A DNA stretch of 64,000 nt, taken from Tetraselmis striata (Eukaryota > Chlorophyta > Chlorodendrophyceae > Chlorodendrales > Chlorodendraceae). The stretch is taken from positions 62,001 through 126,000 of the forward strand of contig VCJN01001601.1 in assembly GCA_006384855.1 (NCBI GenBank). Direction: 5' to 3'. Of this stretch, positions 10,899-23,100 are shown piece after piece (positions within the stretch are counted from its first letter, which is position 1; each line of letters starts with the position of its first letter). The notes beneath the pieces are model-generated. The model searched no databases and was not told where the DNA came from. It was given only the letters and a program-made list of their open reading frames with translations. The position numbers were made by a program, and so were the translations under genes.

Positions 10899-12091
10899 AT
10901 GGCTGAGCACTTGGCGAGTATCTTCGGCACCGAGAAGGATAGGGTGAACTGCCCCTTCTACTTCAAGATGGGGTTAGTGCCCCCGCCTCCCCCTCCCATC
11001 TTCTCTTTTCCCTGGCAGTCCCTTTGAGTCCTGGTCACAGCAACAACTCGAACGGAAGCGCTCCCGAGATTTGCGAGGACTGATGAAGTACCCCCACAGC
11101 AGAGCTTGATCGCACTCTTGATCGCGCTGTCTAATCCTGAGCCGTCACCAGCCTTCCCCACCCTTTTCAGCTATTTGCGCGGCTGAGCTTTTTTTGGGGG
11201 CTGACTGCGTAGAGCGTGCTGTCCCGGTGTATAGAGCCTGCCGGCACGGCGACCGCTGCTCCCGCATCCACAACCGGCCGACCATGAGCCAGACGCTGCT
11301 GCTGGCGAACATGTACCAGAATCCGGCTCTCCTCGCGCCCCCGGGCCCAGATGGCCAGCCGCAGCAGTTCGATGCGAAGAAGGCTCAAGAGCATTTCGAG
11401 GTACCTGCTGCCTGATCCATGGAGTGCTTTGCTGCTGGGGATTGATTGCAGATCATTGGACGGGAAAGGCCTGCCTGTGGAATGAAACGCGGCGTGGATG
11501 TGCACACAGGACTTCTACGAGGATGTGTTTGAGGAAGTGGCGCAGTTTGGCGAGATTGAGAACCTCAACGTCTGCGATAACCTGGCGGATCACATGGTTG
11601 GCAACGTGTACGTGAAGTTCAGGGACGAGACCGCGGCAGCTGCGGCCCTTGGAGCGCTCACAGGGCGGTACTACAACGGGCGCCCCATCGCTGCCGAGTT
11701 TTCGCCGGTCACTGACTTCCGTGAGGCCACATGCCGCCAGTACGAGGAGAACACCTGCGCCCGCGGAGGGTACTGCAACTTCATGCACCTGAAACCCATC
11801 TCCCGGGACCTCCGAAAGCACTTGTTCGGTAGATACAAGAGCTCCAAGCGAGATGACAGAAGCAGGGACAGGGACAGGCACGATGACCGCGATCGTGATC
11901 GCCGTGACTCGCGTGACCGGGATAGGCGTGACAGGGACCGCAGCCCCAGGCGCGACAGGGACAGGCGCGAGCGCAGCCGCAGCCCTGTGAAGCCCAAGCA
12001 GGAGACGGATGAGGAGAGGCGCGCCAAGTTTGCGGCGTGGAATGCGAAGAAGGCGCCAGATGCGAAGGACGAGGTGAAGGAGGCTGCGTAG
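10899..12091 (+). CDS. U2AF1: U2 snRNP auxiliary factor 35-kDa subunit (U2AF35)
   Basis: Three exons join in phase: 10899-10972, 11235-11400 and 11510-12091, giving 273 residues from [15 protein letters not shown]. The first CCCH zinc finger spans the exon 1/2 junction (C-x8-C-x5-C-x3-H, with [12 protein letters not shown]). The U2AF-homology RRM follows, with [11 protein letters not shown] and [14 protein letters not shown] and the [12 protein letters not shown] strand. The second finger is [19 protein letters not shown] (C-x7-C-x5-C-x3-H). The C-terminus is an RS/RD-rich tail of alternating arginine with aspartate or serine, ending KDEVKEAA. The protein recognises the 3' splice-site AG in the nucleus as partner of U2AF65. 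All domains are intact and the length is typical for plant-type U2AF35. Start choice is secure because the N-terminal [14 protein letters not shown] is a family hallmark. Confidence 0.96.
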
Positions 12092-13270
12092 GCGGCGCAC
12101 AATCGGACGGCTGACAGGTGGGGCAACCTGCACGCTAATGACAACCGCTGAGTGCGGGCCTTAACAGCGCATTGATTGATGTGGTTGGGCACGTGTACAA
12201 ATGCTGGAGAAAAACCGAGGATGTGCGCACTCGAGGCTGCGTAAGCTAAAGCTCAGTAGCGGTCACAGGTGCTTATTAATTGTGAAAGCATGCAGTGATG
12301 GTGGATACGACTGCTGAGGCTGTGGCACCACTGCAGGGCCGTGGCACCGGAGTGAGGTGAAGCGCGCCTGATGGCATCATGTGTGGACGCAAGGCTGCGC
12401 TGCGCTGTGCTGTCCGCATCGGGTGTTGATGCGCCGGCCGCAAAGTGCTGCGTGTTTGTTGTGGTGCTCGTGGGGCGCCTGGGCAGCTTCCCTGGTCTGT
12501 CCAGCCGCTTTGAAATCAGATGGATGCTCGGCGTTCCAACCACGGCCGCTTGCATATTTACGCATGCATGTAAAGGCCCCGAGTGCAACATGGAAGCTGC
12601 TCTTGAATGCCTCCACATATGCCCTCCACTGTCAGCCCCCCCACCTCCTTTCGTTCCAGCGATCGATGTTTGCGTTGTGCTTTTTACATGGTAGCGGAAC
12701 TTGTTTCAGCAAGACTAGGGGCAAGTTTTGCTCGAGATGTCTCCCAACGGTACTGGTTTCAATAACATCGGCGCAAACGAGATAACAGCACTGGTACATG
12801 CAACAGCATTTTATAAAGGATGTGGCACGGTATGTTCTCCCACGGCACAGTGAATGCGAAACCTGGAACGCGGCGGCAAGAGCGCAGCCAGTAGGAGCTT
12901 GCTCTAGCTGCCAAAGGCCAGTTTCAGGTGCCTTGACACCCATGGCAGTACCGGGAGCGCAGATGCTGCGCTGTGTTTCTGTAGTCAGTGCTGTGCGGAT
13001 GAGCTACCTCTCCTGTAGTTCAGCTCCAAGCTACGCAGCGGCGCTCATCGGCGACCCGCCTGTATGATGTTTCCAAGTTATTCATCATGTTTCCAATCCA
13101 TGCGGCAGTGAGGGAGAGGATGCACACCGAATGAAGGAAGCGGACCGAGGTCCCGATCGCGTTTCGATGCATCACTGCTCAATTGCATAATGTAAAGTGT
13201 CATCGATGATGTTTATTGACTGCGCCACTACCAAGATGTGCTCCGCAGCACACTCGCGTCTATTCATGGA
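12092..13270. other. Intergenic, 3' flanks of convergent genes
   Basis: This lies between the 3' ends of the U2AF35 gene (plus) and the glycosyltransferase gene (minus), so it should contain both 3' UTRs. No additional coding region is supported. TGTAA-type polyadenylation signals, common in green algae, occur nearby (for example about 13,190 on the plus strand), but I cannot assign them firmly. Confidence 0.4.
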
Positions 13271-14619
13271 TCATTTCGTGTGATGCCTTCCGAAGATTCG
13301 CTTGATCCCGGTGCTGTGGTACACCGCTGCCAGCGTCTGCACCGGTATGCCTATGCGCCAGCCCGACATCACGCAGAAGTTCAGCGCCACCGTTTGCCAC
13401 GGACCGATGACTTCGTACCGCCTCGCAGAGGTGGCGATGGGCGCCTTGGCAATGGCCATGGGGCCGGTTTTGCGCAGCCTGGCAGAGCAGCAACACGCCC
13501 GGCATGACGTCAACGGCGGCAAACGGCGCAGACGAAGCTGGGCATGGCACACCAGGCACGGGGGCTCCACCTTGAGACGAGGTCTACGTCCTCGAGCAAA
13601 GGTATGTCGCGAAAGCCGTCCACATTCTTGAACGTGTCTCGTTGCACAAAGAGCGCCTGGTCCCCGTACGGCATTCCGAACAGCGAGGTGCGCAACCTGA
13701 CCCCGTGCTCGATCACTCTATACGTGGAACCAGCAGCCTGCAGCATCACGCATCATGCAGCTGGTTGGTAACCTGGCGGGTTTATCCGCCCCTCCAACAA
13801 TGGTGCGGGCATCAGTCATAGTATGAGGAGGGAATGGCGCACATCGAACTTTATCGACTCAAAGCAGCCCCAGGCTGCTTGCCGCCGGGATGATGACGAC
13901 GCCATGGCGTCCTGCACGATGCCCGGGTACCTGTGGAGTACAGGCATTTTCATATCAATAAAAGGGCCGTGCCATGACCATTCACTCGACGCAATCACAA
14001 ACAGATAACCGCTTCGTCCTCGTGGCTTGGGATGCAGGTTTGCCATGTGCCGTACCCGTGTGGCAACTGGCTGTCAGCATGAAGAAACAGCAGCAGATTA
14101 CCAGTCGCGGCAGCAGCGCCGGTGTTCATTTGCCGTGCGCGGCCCCGCTTCCCCTCTAACACCTGCCGGCTCAACATACCCACCCATCTGCATGGTCAGC
14201 GGGGTGTAACAGAAACTGCCCATGGACCGGCGTGATCTGAGGAGGCTAGATCACGCCGGTCCCATGGGCAAGTAATCTAGCCTCCTACTAGATCACGCTG
14301 TAAGCATGCGAGTGCGCGTGTGTCACCTTTGCCCCGAGCCGCCGAGCTGCCTTCACTGTGTTGTCAGAGCTGCCGCCGTCCACGACTATCACCTCCCGCA
14401 GGCTTCTATCCCAGCAGCCTGCTATGACACTTCAGGCCCGGAGAACACGCACACGCAACCGTAAGAGGTAGCTCACCGTGTCAATCAACCGCAGCCACTG
14501 ATGATAGATGCTGGCGCTGCACGGTATGCCTAGGTCAATGCTGAGTCAATGACAAGTCTAGGGACGGCGGAGACAAATATGTACCTATTGATTGCTCGGG
14601 AGATGTTCCGTTCCTCATC
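13271..14619 (-). CDS. GT2-like glycosyltransferase (TIGR04283-type)
   Basis: Minus-strand exons that I can support are 14619-14585 ([11 protein letters not shown]), about 14407-14327 ([19 protein letters not shown]), 14162-14056 ([35 protein letters not shown]), 13930-13843 ([22 protein letters not shown]), 13737-13571 ([34 protein letters not shown]) and 13478-13271 ([20 protein letters not shown]). A further small exon at about 14516-14477 is possible, but its phase does not fit cleanly. The order [44 protein letters not shown] is that of the TIGR04283 family, where VVDGGS binds the nucleotide sugar and HAD is the metal-binding D-x-D equivalent. This family is frequent in bacteria and algae. 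The start codon is not identified. The substrate is unknown. Confidence 0.82.
14217..14270. repeat. Strong intronic hairpin
   Basis: A nearly perfect inverted repeat (TGCCCATGG, CCGGCGTGATCT against AGATCACGCCGG, CCCATGGGCA) has a loop of about 9 bases and falls within an intron of the minus-strand glycosyltransferase gene. A partial third copy of the loop and arm (CTAGCCTCC, TAGATCACGC) follows at about 14,277-14,298. Confidence 0.7.
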
Positions 14620-15464
14620 CTGTGCAGAGGGCAGACATGTGAACGGAAGAGATAATATTTTTGCGATATCTGAGCGCATCAAGACGTGGGTGATCATGCA
14701 GCAGTGGCTCCGGCGAAGGCGGGGCAGTGCGAGCGCACGCCTATGCGCAGGCGTACCAAAGCCGGGATGACGACCGAAATGTCCAACTGATCTGGCGGGT
14801 GCTCCGCGTGCGTTACTACTCGAGGCTTGCTGGCCCAGGGCCACCACGGCAACATCCTCGCACGGACACCTCTCGTAAGCTCTGAAAGCAGGCGCGACTC
14901 TGCTGCACGGTCGCTACTGAACAGCGCATGCTCTTCTCGGGCTCGGGCTAAGCAGCAGCGATTTGATAAGCGCGTCTCTGTCCTTTCTGGGCCCTGCTGG
15001 GCGATGGCTCTGCTGCTGCTGCTGCTGCTGCTGCGATGGGATGTGGGATCGATGCTAACTGGATGTAACTACTGTACATGTCTTTTTATGGGTGTTGCCC
15101 GGGAATGTACCTGGGTACGGCTGCACACTTCTGCACTCCTGCACACCGATGGGCCCTTGCTGGCGTGCACCCCGCGGGGTGCAAGCCCTTGGGGCAGCAG
15201 AAGGCCCTAGCGCGAGGGCTGCGAGACGCCCCACGGCACGCGACGTCGAACGACCCTCCCCCCCCCCACATTCCCCTTCCCGCCAAGCGTAGCGAGATGC
15301 ATGTCAAAGGCGCCGTGGGCGGGCACGCTGTACGCCTGAGGTAGGCAGTGCTGTCGGCAGCAGCTCATGGCGGGGGCACCCGCCGCTGCAACCGCCCCGC
15401 TTGTACTGCCGTCGTTTTCAATGTGAATAGTCGCTTCTAGATAACGGCCCGAAACGGTAATATA
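14620..15464. other. Intergenic, with a short CTG repeat
   Basis: This probably includes the unidentified 5' exons of the glycosyltransferase gene. A CTG run of about eight units lies at about 15,011-15,034. No other supported gene. Confidence 0.4.
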
Positions 15465-15640
15465 CAGTGACATTGCCTCTAGATACGAACCCCCTATAAT
15501 GAACCCACCGCTATAATGAACAGTTGGGAATACGGGGCCATAAACAAGCGTGTTAGTACTTTAGTTCACTATAACGAACCTACGCCCATAGTGAACACGG
15601 GGAGGCCCCGCAAATGTTCATTATGGAGGTAGTGTCACTG
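15465..15640. mobile_element. MITE with TA target duplication, Tc1/mariner (pogo-like) type
   Basis: The ends are imperfect inverted repeats: CAGTGACATTGCCTC at the left, and at the right the complement of CAGTGACACTACCTC. Each is flanked by TA (15463-15464 and 15641-15642). The 176-bp interior has several copies of a TATAATGAAC-like motif in both orientations and no coding capacity. Start CAGTG, TA duplication and size fit a non-autonomous Tc1/mariner-superfamily element of pogo/Tigger style. Confidence 0.65.
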
Positions 15641-15866
15641 TATAAACGGCAATTTTGAGTGAGAAAACCTCGAAATGTTTTCTCATCTGGCCTGGTACCA
15701 GGCTATACGGTATACGTATGACCGTTTTATCATCTGTACTTTCCTCTACACCACTCGTATTTAGTGTGAATAAAGGCTTAACTACAGGGAAATCAAACAT
15801 CCTTTTAATTAAAAATGCTACTATACTGGTATTACATGAGCTAGCAGCAGAAGGCGATACTGGTAT

Positions 15867-18800
15867 TGATCTAAACTAGTTTATGGGGTTTCCATCCTTG
15901 ACCTAACCGCTTTTCAGCTACAAGTGCTGCGCAGTGGTACGGGAACTAGTAACTGTTGTTGCGCCCTTGTTGGGTGCAGCACGAGTAGACATAAAAGCAG
16001 CCAGAACAGCTGAGCCTGCCATCTTCCAGTTTTCGCTGCGTTCCACGCAGCGATGTAAAAACTGTCTCGTAACCCGTTGCGAGCAAGGTCACCCCAGGTT
16101 GTTCAAGACCACACCTACCCGGCTCGCCATCCGAGTGTGATATTCTCGTCCGTACGTCCGTGCGTTACTATGTCAGATGGAGAAGAACCCGTCGCTGAGC
16201 CGACGTTGCAGTCGCTGAACGCAGATATGAGGGCCCAGTCTTCATTACTGCGAGAGCTGGCTACAGCTGTGGCACAATTGACGGTTCGTGATCGCGTTGT
16301 TGATGGAGAAGGGGCACATGGCTCCGGCTCAGGGCAGCGCTTCGCGAGACAGCCGACAGGCAGCGGGGGAGCCGCAGAGCGCCCCGACTTGCTAGAGCTA
16401 GCCCAGAGCGGCCGTGTCGGAGCAAAATCCGTGAGTGCCGAGGATGATTACCTCGCGGTGCCAGAGCTACTGCAGAGAGCAGAGTCTGGTTACGAGGCCG
16501 TTCGACCGGTCAGCCGAGTGCCTGGACTTTTCCCTTTGAGCACCGACCTAACGAACGAGTACCTCAAGCAGGATGACCGGCGTCTGCCGGCCCAGGAGGA
16601 GTACTTGTGGATGTCGTGTTTCGGGGCCCACATGGCCGCCCTTTTCGTGGCGCTCGACGAGCTACTGCCCTACGTCCCTTCCAGCAACCAGGACTTCACC
16701 CCCTACCTCGCGAGAGCCCGGAATCACGCCGAGGCCATCGACAAGGCGTTTCGGTTTCGTTTGGCCTTCCTACGGAAGCTCAATGAGATCAAGCGTGTGC
16801 ACGGTGACCAAGGTGTTCTGGATGTGCTGCGAGCCCAGCATTTTCAGCCTGCTTCGGAGCATCTGGGTTCCGCGATCTTTGGGGACCTCATGCGGGACTA
16901 CGAGCGTCGTGTCTTCGAGGCGACCGTTGCCAGCAGCGCCAATGCGACCGCTACTTCTCGAGTGGCGGCTGCAGTTGCAGGTCGCGGGCGTGGGCGAGGA
17001 CGTGGCGGCAGACGTGGACGTGGCCGCGAAGGTGAGCACGAGTGACGGTGTGGGGCGCCGTTCGTCGGAGCTGCAGGAGCCTTGCGAGGCCACCTTTCGG
17101 TGACCGCCGCAAGACGCACCCTTGCAGCTCAACGGCGGGATGAGCGCCCTGTGTCAGGACCTGACCCCCCCACCTTACATACTTCATTTAGACCTTCCTC
17201 GGTGCGGCGCTTCTTACAGCTACAGCCGAGTGCGGCTCAACCATCCGCACACCTGCACATGGCGGCTCAACCATCCGCCTTTCGTACAACCCCATCTCCG
17301 CGTTCGTCGGTTGTTACACTACGAGTTACAACCGGTTCGCAACGACCAAGTTTCGCGCGTGTACGTTACGCACGGGACAGGCGCTATGAGCGCGAAGGGC
17401 GCGCGGGGCGGCCCTCCTACCTGAACCTAGCCCCGCAAACCCGTACTGAAGCTACTGCAAACCCGTCCAGCAACTACCGGCCAACCGCCGGGAACCTAAC
17501 CGCTGCTGCCGAGTACTTTGCGAACAGTGGCCGTGCCGGTGGCACTCTGTCAGTAAAACGACGCACTTACGTAATCGACGAGCCCGCAGCTATCGCTCCG
17601 TGGGCTGCGTCACTGCGATCCCGACTACAGGACGCGTTCGGCTCAGACGAGCTAGGCCAGCGGACGCTCGACCTGCTCTCCAGCTCCCTCAGCGCTCAGA
17701 CCCTCAAGAGCTACGCCGGCAGGTTGGCTCAGTTCGCTGAGTTCTGCCACGACTCCGAGAACATCAGCCCGCTAGAGGCGACTACTGCTACTGTTGTTCG
17801 GTACGTTGCCTGGATCGGGGAGCGAGGACATATCGCAGCTAAGTCGCTGCAGCCCTATCTGTCTGCCATCAACACCTTCTTCGAGCTGCACAACCTCGTC
17901 CCGATCGCCAAGGACAGCCTACACCTCACTTCGGCAAGACGTGGGTTAATGTTACGTCAGCGTCGACTGGACGCTGCCCCTTTGCGTGTCCCTCTGCCTG
18001 CGGATGTAGCTTACCGCTTCGTCTCAAAGGCCGAGCTAATTGTGTCTGCTCCTTACCCAGAGTCCCACCTCGACTACCGAGCTCTCTTGGCCTCGGTTGT
18101 CAACTTCCTGTTCTTTGCCAGGGGCCTTACTGGCGTCTCCTGTCGAGTGCAAGATGTGCATGTCGACACCTACAACATCACCTTGCAGATCTACCGCGAG
18201 AAGGGTCGCGCCGGCCGGCGGGCGGGGACCTGACGACCTGCGAGTACTTCTCCTTCCAGTGTCCGAGCACCCTCGAGTGGCACGTCTCTCGCGCAACTTC
18301 ATCGACAACGTCCAGTCTGTCCCCCTGGTTACTGTTGGCTTGGCTACCTCCAACTTCTGGGCTGTCAATGTGGCTGAGCAGTCAAAACCTTGGACTGCTA
18401 CTACGATGTCAGACTGGTTGTCTACAGCAGTCAACCTAGTCAACGCTGCCCCCCCTGCTGGCACTTCCTGGACTTCACACAGTCTACGCAAGGGCGCAGC
18501 CTCTGCAGCAAACGCCATTGGAGCGCCACTGTCCCACATCCGCTACCAGGGCGGTTGGGCCACTAACTCCGATGTCGTTCTGGACTACATCGACCCCAAC
18601 GTTCTTCCTTCTCCTGGCGCGTGGTTCTTTTTTGGACACATCGCCCCCCTCCGCCACTTCCAAGTCCAACAGGACTCCGCAGCGGTGGCCTTCCCAGTGC
18701 CTCCTTCATGACTTGGCGCTACCCCTTCTCCGTCAATCCACCGCTCTCTCCGTTCGCTTATGACTGGCAAAACCAGACTCAACTTTGAAATGATCTAAAC

Positions 18801-19097
18801 TAGTTTATGGGGTTTCCATCCTTGACCTAACCGCTTTTCAGCTACAAGTGCTGCGCAGTGGTACGGGAACTAGTAACTGTTGTTGCGCCCTTGTTGGGTG
18901 CAGCACGAGTAGACATAAAAGCAGCCAGAACAGCTGAGCCTGCCATCTTCCAGTTTTCGCTGCGTTCCACGCAGCGCCCCCCCTGACTCCGTTTTCCCTC
19001 CACGCTTTTCGCTAAACCTTCCTGCCAATTTCGGCTCTTGACCGTGTAAAACAGCCTGCGCGACCGTTTTGGCAAAACCAGACTCAACTTTGAAATG
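15867..19097 (+). mobile_element. Split-direct-repeat tyrosine-recombinase element (DIRS/PAT-like), no RT visible
   Basis: The element has the layout A1 - genes - B1A2 - B2. A is a 186-bp repeat (15867-16052 and 18791-18976) ending in the hairpin CGCTGCG-TTCCA-CGCAGCG. B is a 28-bp repeat beginning TGGCAAAACC (from 18765 and 19070-19097). Split direct repeats of this type define the PAT/Ngaro branch of tyrosine-recombinase retrotransposons and reflect a circular intermediate. Inside are a gag-like frame (about 16,170-17,045) with an RGG-rich tail and a recombinase region (about 17,082-18,711) with the HSLRKGAASAA signature around the catalytic H-x-x-R. No reverse transcriptase or RNase H lies between them. 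The two A copies look almost identical, so the insertion is probably young, although the recombinase region looks broken. Confidence 0.8.
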
Positions 19098-20123
19098 GTA
19101 CTATACTGGTATTGGTACCCGTACTTGCTACTTTGTGCTGCTGCTGTGCTGTTGGCTGTAGCAGCAGTGGCCCCGCCCCGGACGGCAGGCGCAGCGCAGT
19201 AGGGCATGATGTTCTGACGATGGTCAACAGCGCGTGCATAGCCGCCACCGTAGGCTCGCGAGCCCCACTACAGGCCGCGCCTCCAACGCGTGCACACGTC
19301 GCGGTGCGTCCACGTTGCCGCCTCACGAGTGCTTGCACACAGGCGCCCCTACAATCCACGTCAGGCGGCGGCTATATAGCCTCCCTTGGCTATCTTTCCA
19401 CCCCCGGTGAGCCGAACGAAGGCGAGGATGTTCGGCCTTTCCCGCAGCGGCCGCTTTCAAGCTGGAGAGAGCTCAACTCCAGGTCAGCCCTTTTATCCCA
19501 GCACATACGCGCAAGCACACAGCTGCCCGTACTAGTGACATCCCCCTGTCACTCAGGGGCTAAGTAACTCCCATTCGCTGTTCGTGATCCCTTTCACCGA
19601 CTACTGCGTGACATGCCGTGCTGGTCAACGTGCGGTTTCCGCTTTGACCACCTAGTGTCTTAGCATCAACGCACCGGCTGTGGCCCCTTCTATCACGACG
19701 CCCTCACCTGTTGTGGAGGCTAGCGGGTCATGCTTATAGCAAAAGCGTGAGGGGAGCTCCTTCACAGAGGGTTGCTGTTCCGAAAACAAGTGAGTTCTAC
19801 ATGATGCTCAATGGTTGATGCGCGGCTCGGCGCTCTGCCTCGAGAGTATTTTTAGATGTCGGATGTTGCGCGCCCCTGTCGTCGTGTTCCCTATTTTCAA
19901 CCCTGGAAACAACGACTGCATGACGATGTAAGTTCAATCGTTTCCTTGCTCGACCTGCCACTGGGGCCATTCCCTCAATCCCTCCTCTATCAGGTCGACC
20001 CTTGCCCTCGCACACGTGCGAAACTGTGCCACCCGTACAGGAAAACACCTGATCCAGCTGCACCCAACCGTTAAGTGGTGTCTCTTTGGGCAACCCACAC
20101 TCACCCGGTGTCACCGACCGCAG
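19098..20123. other. Region upstream of the coiled-coil gene, start exon not resolved
   Basis: The first exon or exons of the giant coiled-coil gene should lie here. A frame starting at 19856 (MSDVARPCRRVPYFQPWKQR) ends at a good GTAAGT donor (19928), but its phase does not fit the next supported exon. I therefore do not join it. Confidence 0.35.
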
Positions 20124-23100
20124 GGCCCGGAGCATACGATCCAAAGGCGAAGTATGACGTCGGGTGGCACGCGGACCCGAAATCCGCTTTCAAAGGAGGC
20201 GACCGAGGCCTGGACGGCTCTTCCTTCTCCGGTAAGCGTGCCCGCTCGGTGCTGAGAGGTCCATAACGGCGGTCGGCAGGGCCGCGCTCTCGACGACAGT
20301 TGCCTGACTTCCCCAATTACGCCGCAGGGAGCGAATGTGAGATGTTCAAGAAGCCCGAGACACCGGCGCCGAAGAAGCCCGAGCTAAAGCAGATGCTCCC
20401 CGAGGGGCGGAAGTACTCCTGGGCGACCGAGCAAATCCACAAGCTGCAGACCGAGCTGCAGGCGGAGAAGCAAAGGCACGCGCCTCTGCGGGAGACGCTG
20501 GCCTCCAGAGAAACCCAAATCAGCGAGCTGCAGGCGGAAGTCGAGAGACTCGAAGCCTGCAACCGCACCGAGGAGGAGAACAGCGCAGGCCTGCTGCAGA
20601 GAGTCGGTAGGTCCCAGACGCTATGGCGCATCCTTCGCCACTCTGCCCACAGGGATGACATGCACTAGCCCCCCGCATCTCTGCACTCACCGCCTCATGC
20701 GAACCCTCCTGCGTAGACGAGCTCACCTCCCAGCTGGATGCCAAGAAGGCATCGCTTGAGGAGATGGAGTCAAAGATGAGCGATCAAGCTGACCATATCC
20801 AGGAGCTTGTGGCACAGCTGACGGACAGCACTGGTGCCAACGATGAGCTGCAGGTGTGTGCGCCCACTTGATGGCGTTCCACCACAGCACCCAATGCTTT
20901 TCAGCTCAGAATGCACTCATGTCGAGCTACGATGACACGATGTTTTGCCCTTGTGATCATATACACTTGCTTGACGCAGCGTTGCCTCCCGGCCATCTCG
21001 GAGGCACTGTATGCAACACTGTATTGCTGAGACTGTGCTCACCTGCATACACCACCAGGCGCTGAGGGATAAGCTACAGTCTGACGTCTCAGCGATGGCG
21101 GCTCAGTGCGAGGAGCTCAGCGCTGCAGTTGTGGCGGCGAACGAGGAGAGGTCTGCCGCACAGGCTGACGGCGAGGAGCTGGCCTGGCGTTTGGAAGCCG
21201 TGACAGCGGAGAGGGCGGCAGCTGATGCACGTGGGGAGGAACTTGCGGAGCAGCTGGCTGCGGCAACGGGTGAGAGGGACGTCCTGGCGCGGCTGCGGGA
21301 GCAGTTAGCTGAGCAGCTTACGTCTTCAGAGGACGCCAGGTCTGCGGCTGAGGCACGCGGGGAGGAGCTAGCTGTACAGCTTGCAACGCTCGAGGATCAG
21401 AAAGAGGCCGCGGTGCAGCACGGGCACAAGTTGAGCGAGGAGCTGGCTGCCATGACTGAGCAGATGGATAGCGCCGTTCAGCACGGCAACGATCTCGCCC
21501 AGCAACTGGCAGCCACGAAGGCAGAGAAGGACACCGCCCTGCAGCGCGGCGAGGAGCTTTCATCTCAGCTGTGTGACATGACTGCAAAGAAGGAGAGTGC
21601 TGTGCAGCATGGTGAAGACCTCGGCCAGCAGCTGGCTGCCGTGACGGAGGAGAAGGGCGATGCGCTGCAGCGTTGGGAGGACGTCTCTGAGCAGCTGGCC
21701 GCCATGACGCTGGTGAAGGACGACACAGTGCGGCGCGGTGACCAACTGTTGGAGCAGTTGGCGGCAATGACTGTGGAGAGGGACGGCGCAGTGCAGCGCG
21801 GGGAGCACCTTGCCCAGCAGCTGGGAGTCATGTCGCAGGAGAGGGAGGCTTCCGTGCGCCGTGGTGAGGAGCTCGCATCACAGCTCTCTGCGATGACAGA
21901 GGAGAAGGACAGCGCCGTGCAGCATGGCGAGAATCTTTCCAAGCAGCTTGCCTCCATGGCCGCGGAGAAGGAGGCTGCAGTTGAACATGGAGCAGAGCTT
22001 TCCAGGCAGCTTGCTGTCATGGCGGAGGAGAAGAAGGGCGCCGTCCAGCGCGGCGATGTGCTTTCTCAGGAGCTCACTGCCACGTTAGCGGAGAGGGACG
22101 CAGCGGTGCAGCACGGAGAGGAGCTCATGTCTCAATTGGCATCAATAACGGAGGAGAAGGAGGCTGCGGTGCAACATGGGGAGGAGCTCACGTCACACCT
22201 GACGGCAATGGCGGCGGAGAGAGGCGCTGCAGTGGAGCGTGGCGCCGAGCTGTCTGAGCAGCTGGAAGCCATGACGGCTGAGAAGGAGGCCGCCACACAA
22301 CATGGGGAGGACCTTGCCCAGCAGCTGGTGATCATGGCGGCTCAGAAGGAGGCCGCTGTGCAGCACGGCGAAGAGCTGTCCTCTCAGCTGGCGGCCATGA
22401 CTGAGGAGAAGGTGGCCGCTGTGCGGCACGGGGAGGAGCTGTCCTCTCAGCTGGCGGTCATGACCGAGCAAAAGGAGGTCGCTGAGCAGCGCGGCAACCA
22501 GTTGTCCTCTAACCTGGCGGCCATGACAGGTGAGAAGGAGGCCGCTGTGCAGCATGGCGAGGAGCTGTCCTCTCAGCTGGCGGCCATGACGGAGGAGAAG
22601 GACAGCGCTGAGCAGCACGGCAACCAGTTGTCCTCTCAGCTGGAGGCCATGACTGAGGAGAAGGACAACGCTGTGCAGAGTGGCAACCAGTTGTCATCTC
22701 AGCTGGAGGCCATGACTGAGGAGAAGGACAACGCTGTGCAGCATGGTGATGAGCTTTCCTCTCAGTTGGCTGCCATGGCGGAGAAGAAGGAGGCCGCTGA
22801 GCAGCGTGGCGAGGAGCTTTCTTCTGAGCTGGCTAACATGACACAGCAGCTGGCGGCCATGACCGCCGAGAAGGACGCCGCCGTACAAAGTGGGGAGCAG
22901 CTCGCATCCCAGTTAGCAGCTGTGACGGAGGAGAAGGACAGCGCCGTGCAGCATGGGGAGGAGCTGTCCTCTCAGCTGACAGCCATGACCGAGCAGAAGG
23001 AGGCCGCTTTTCAGCGAGGCACGGAGGTTTCTTCTGAGCTGGCTGCCATGACGGAGGAGAAGGACAACGCTGTGCAGCATGGTGAGGAGCTGTCCTCTCA

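Noticed and set aside
19856-19927. Candidate first coding exon of the coiled-coil gene (MSDVARPCRR)
   Set aside because: It ends at a good donor, but the phase does not match the next supported exon, so joining it would be guesswork.
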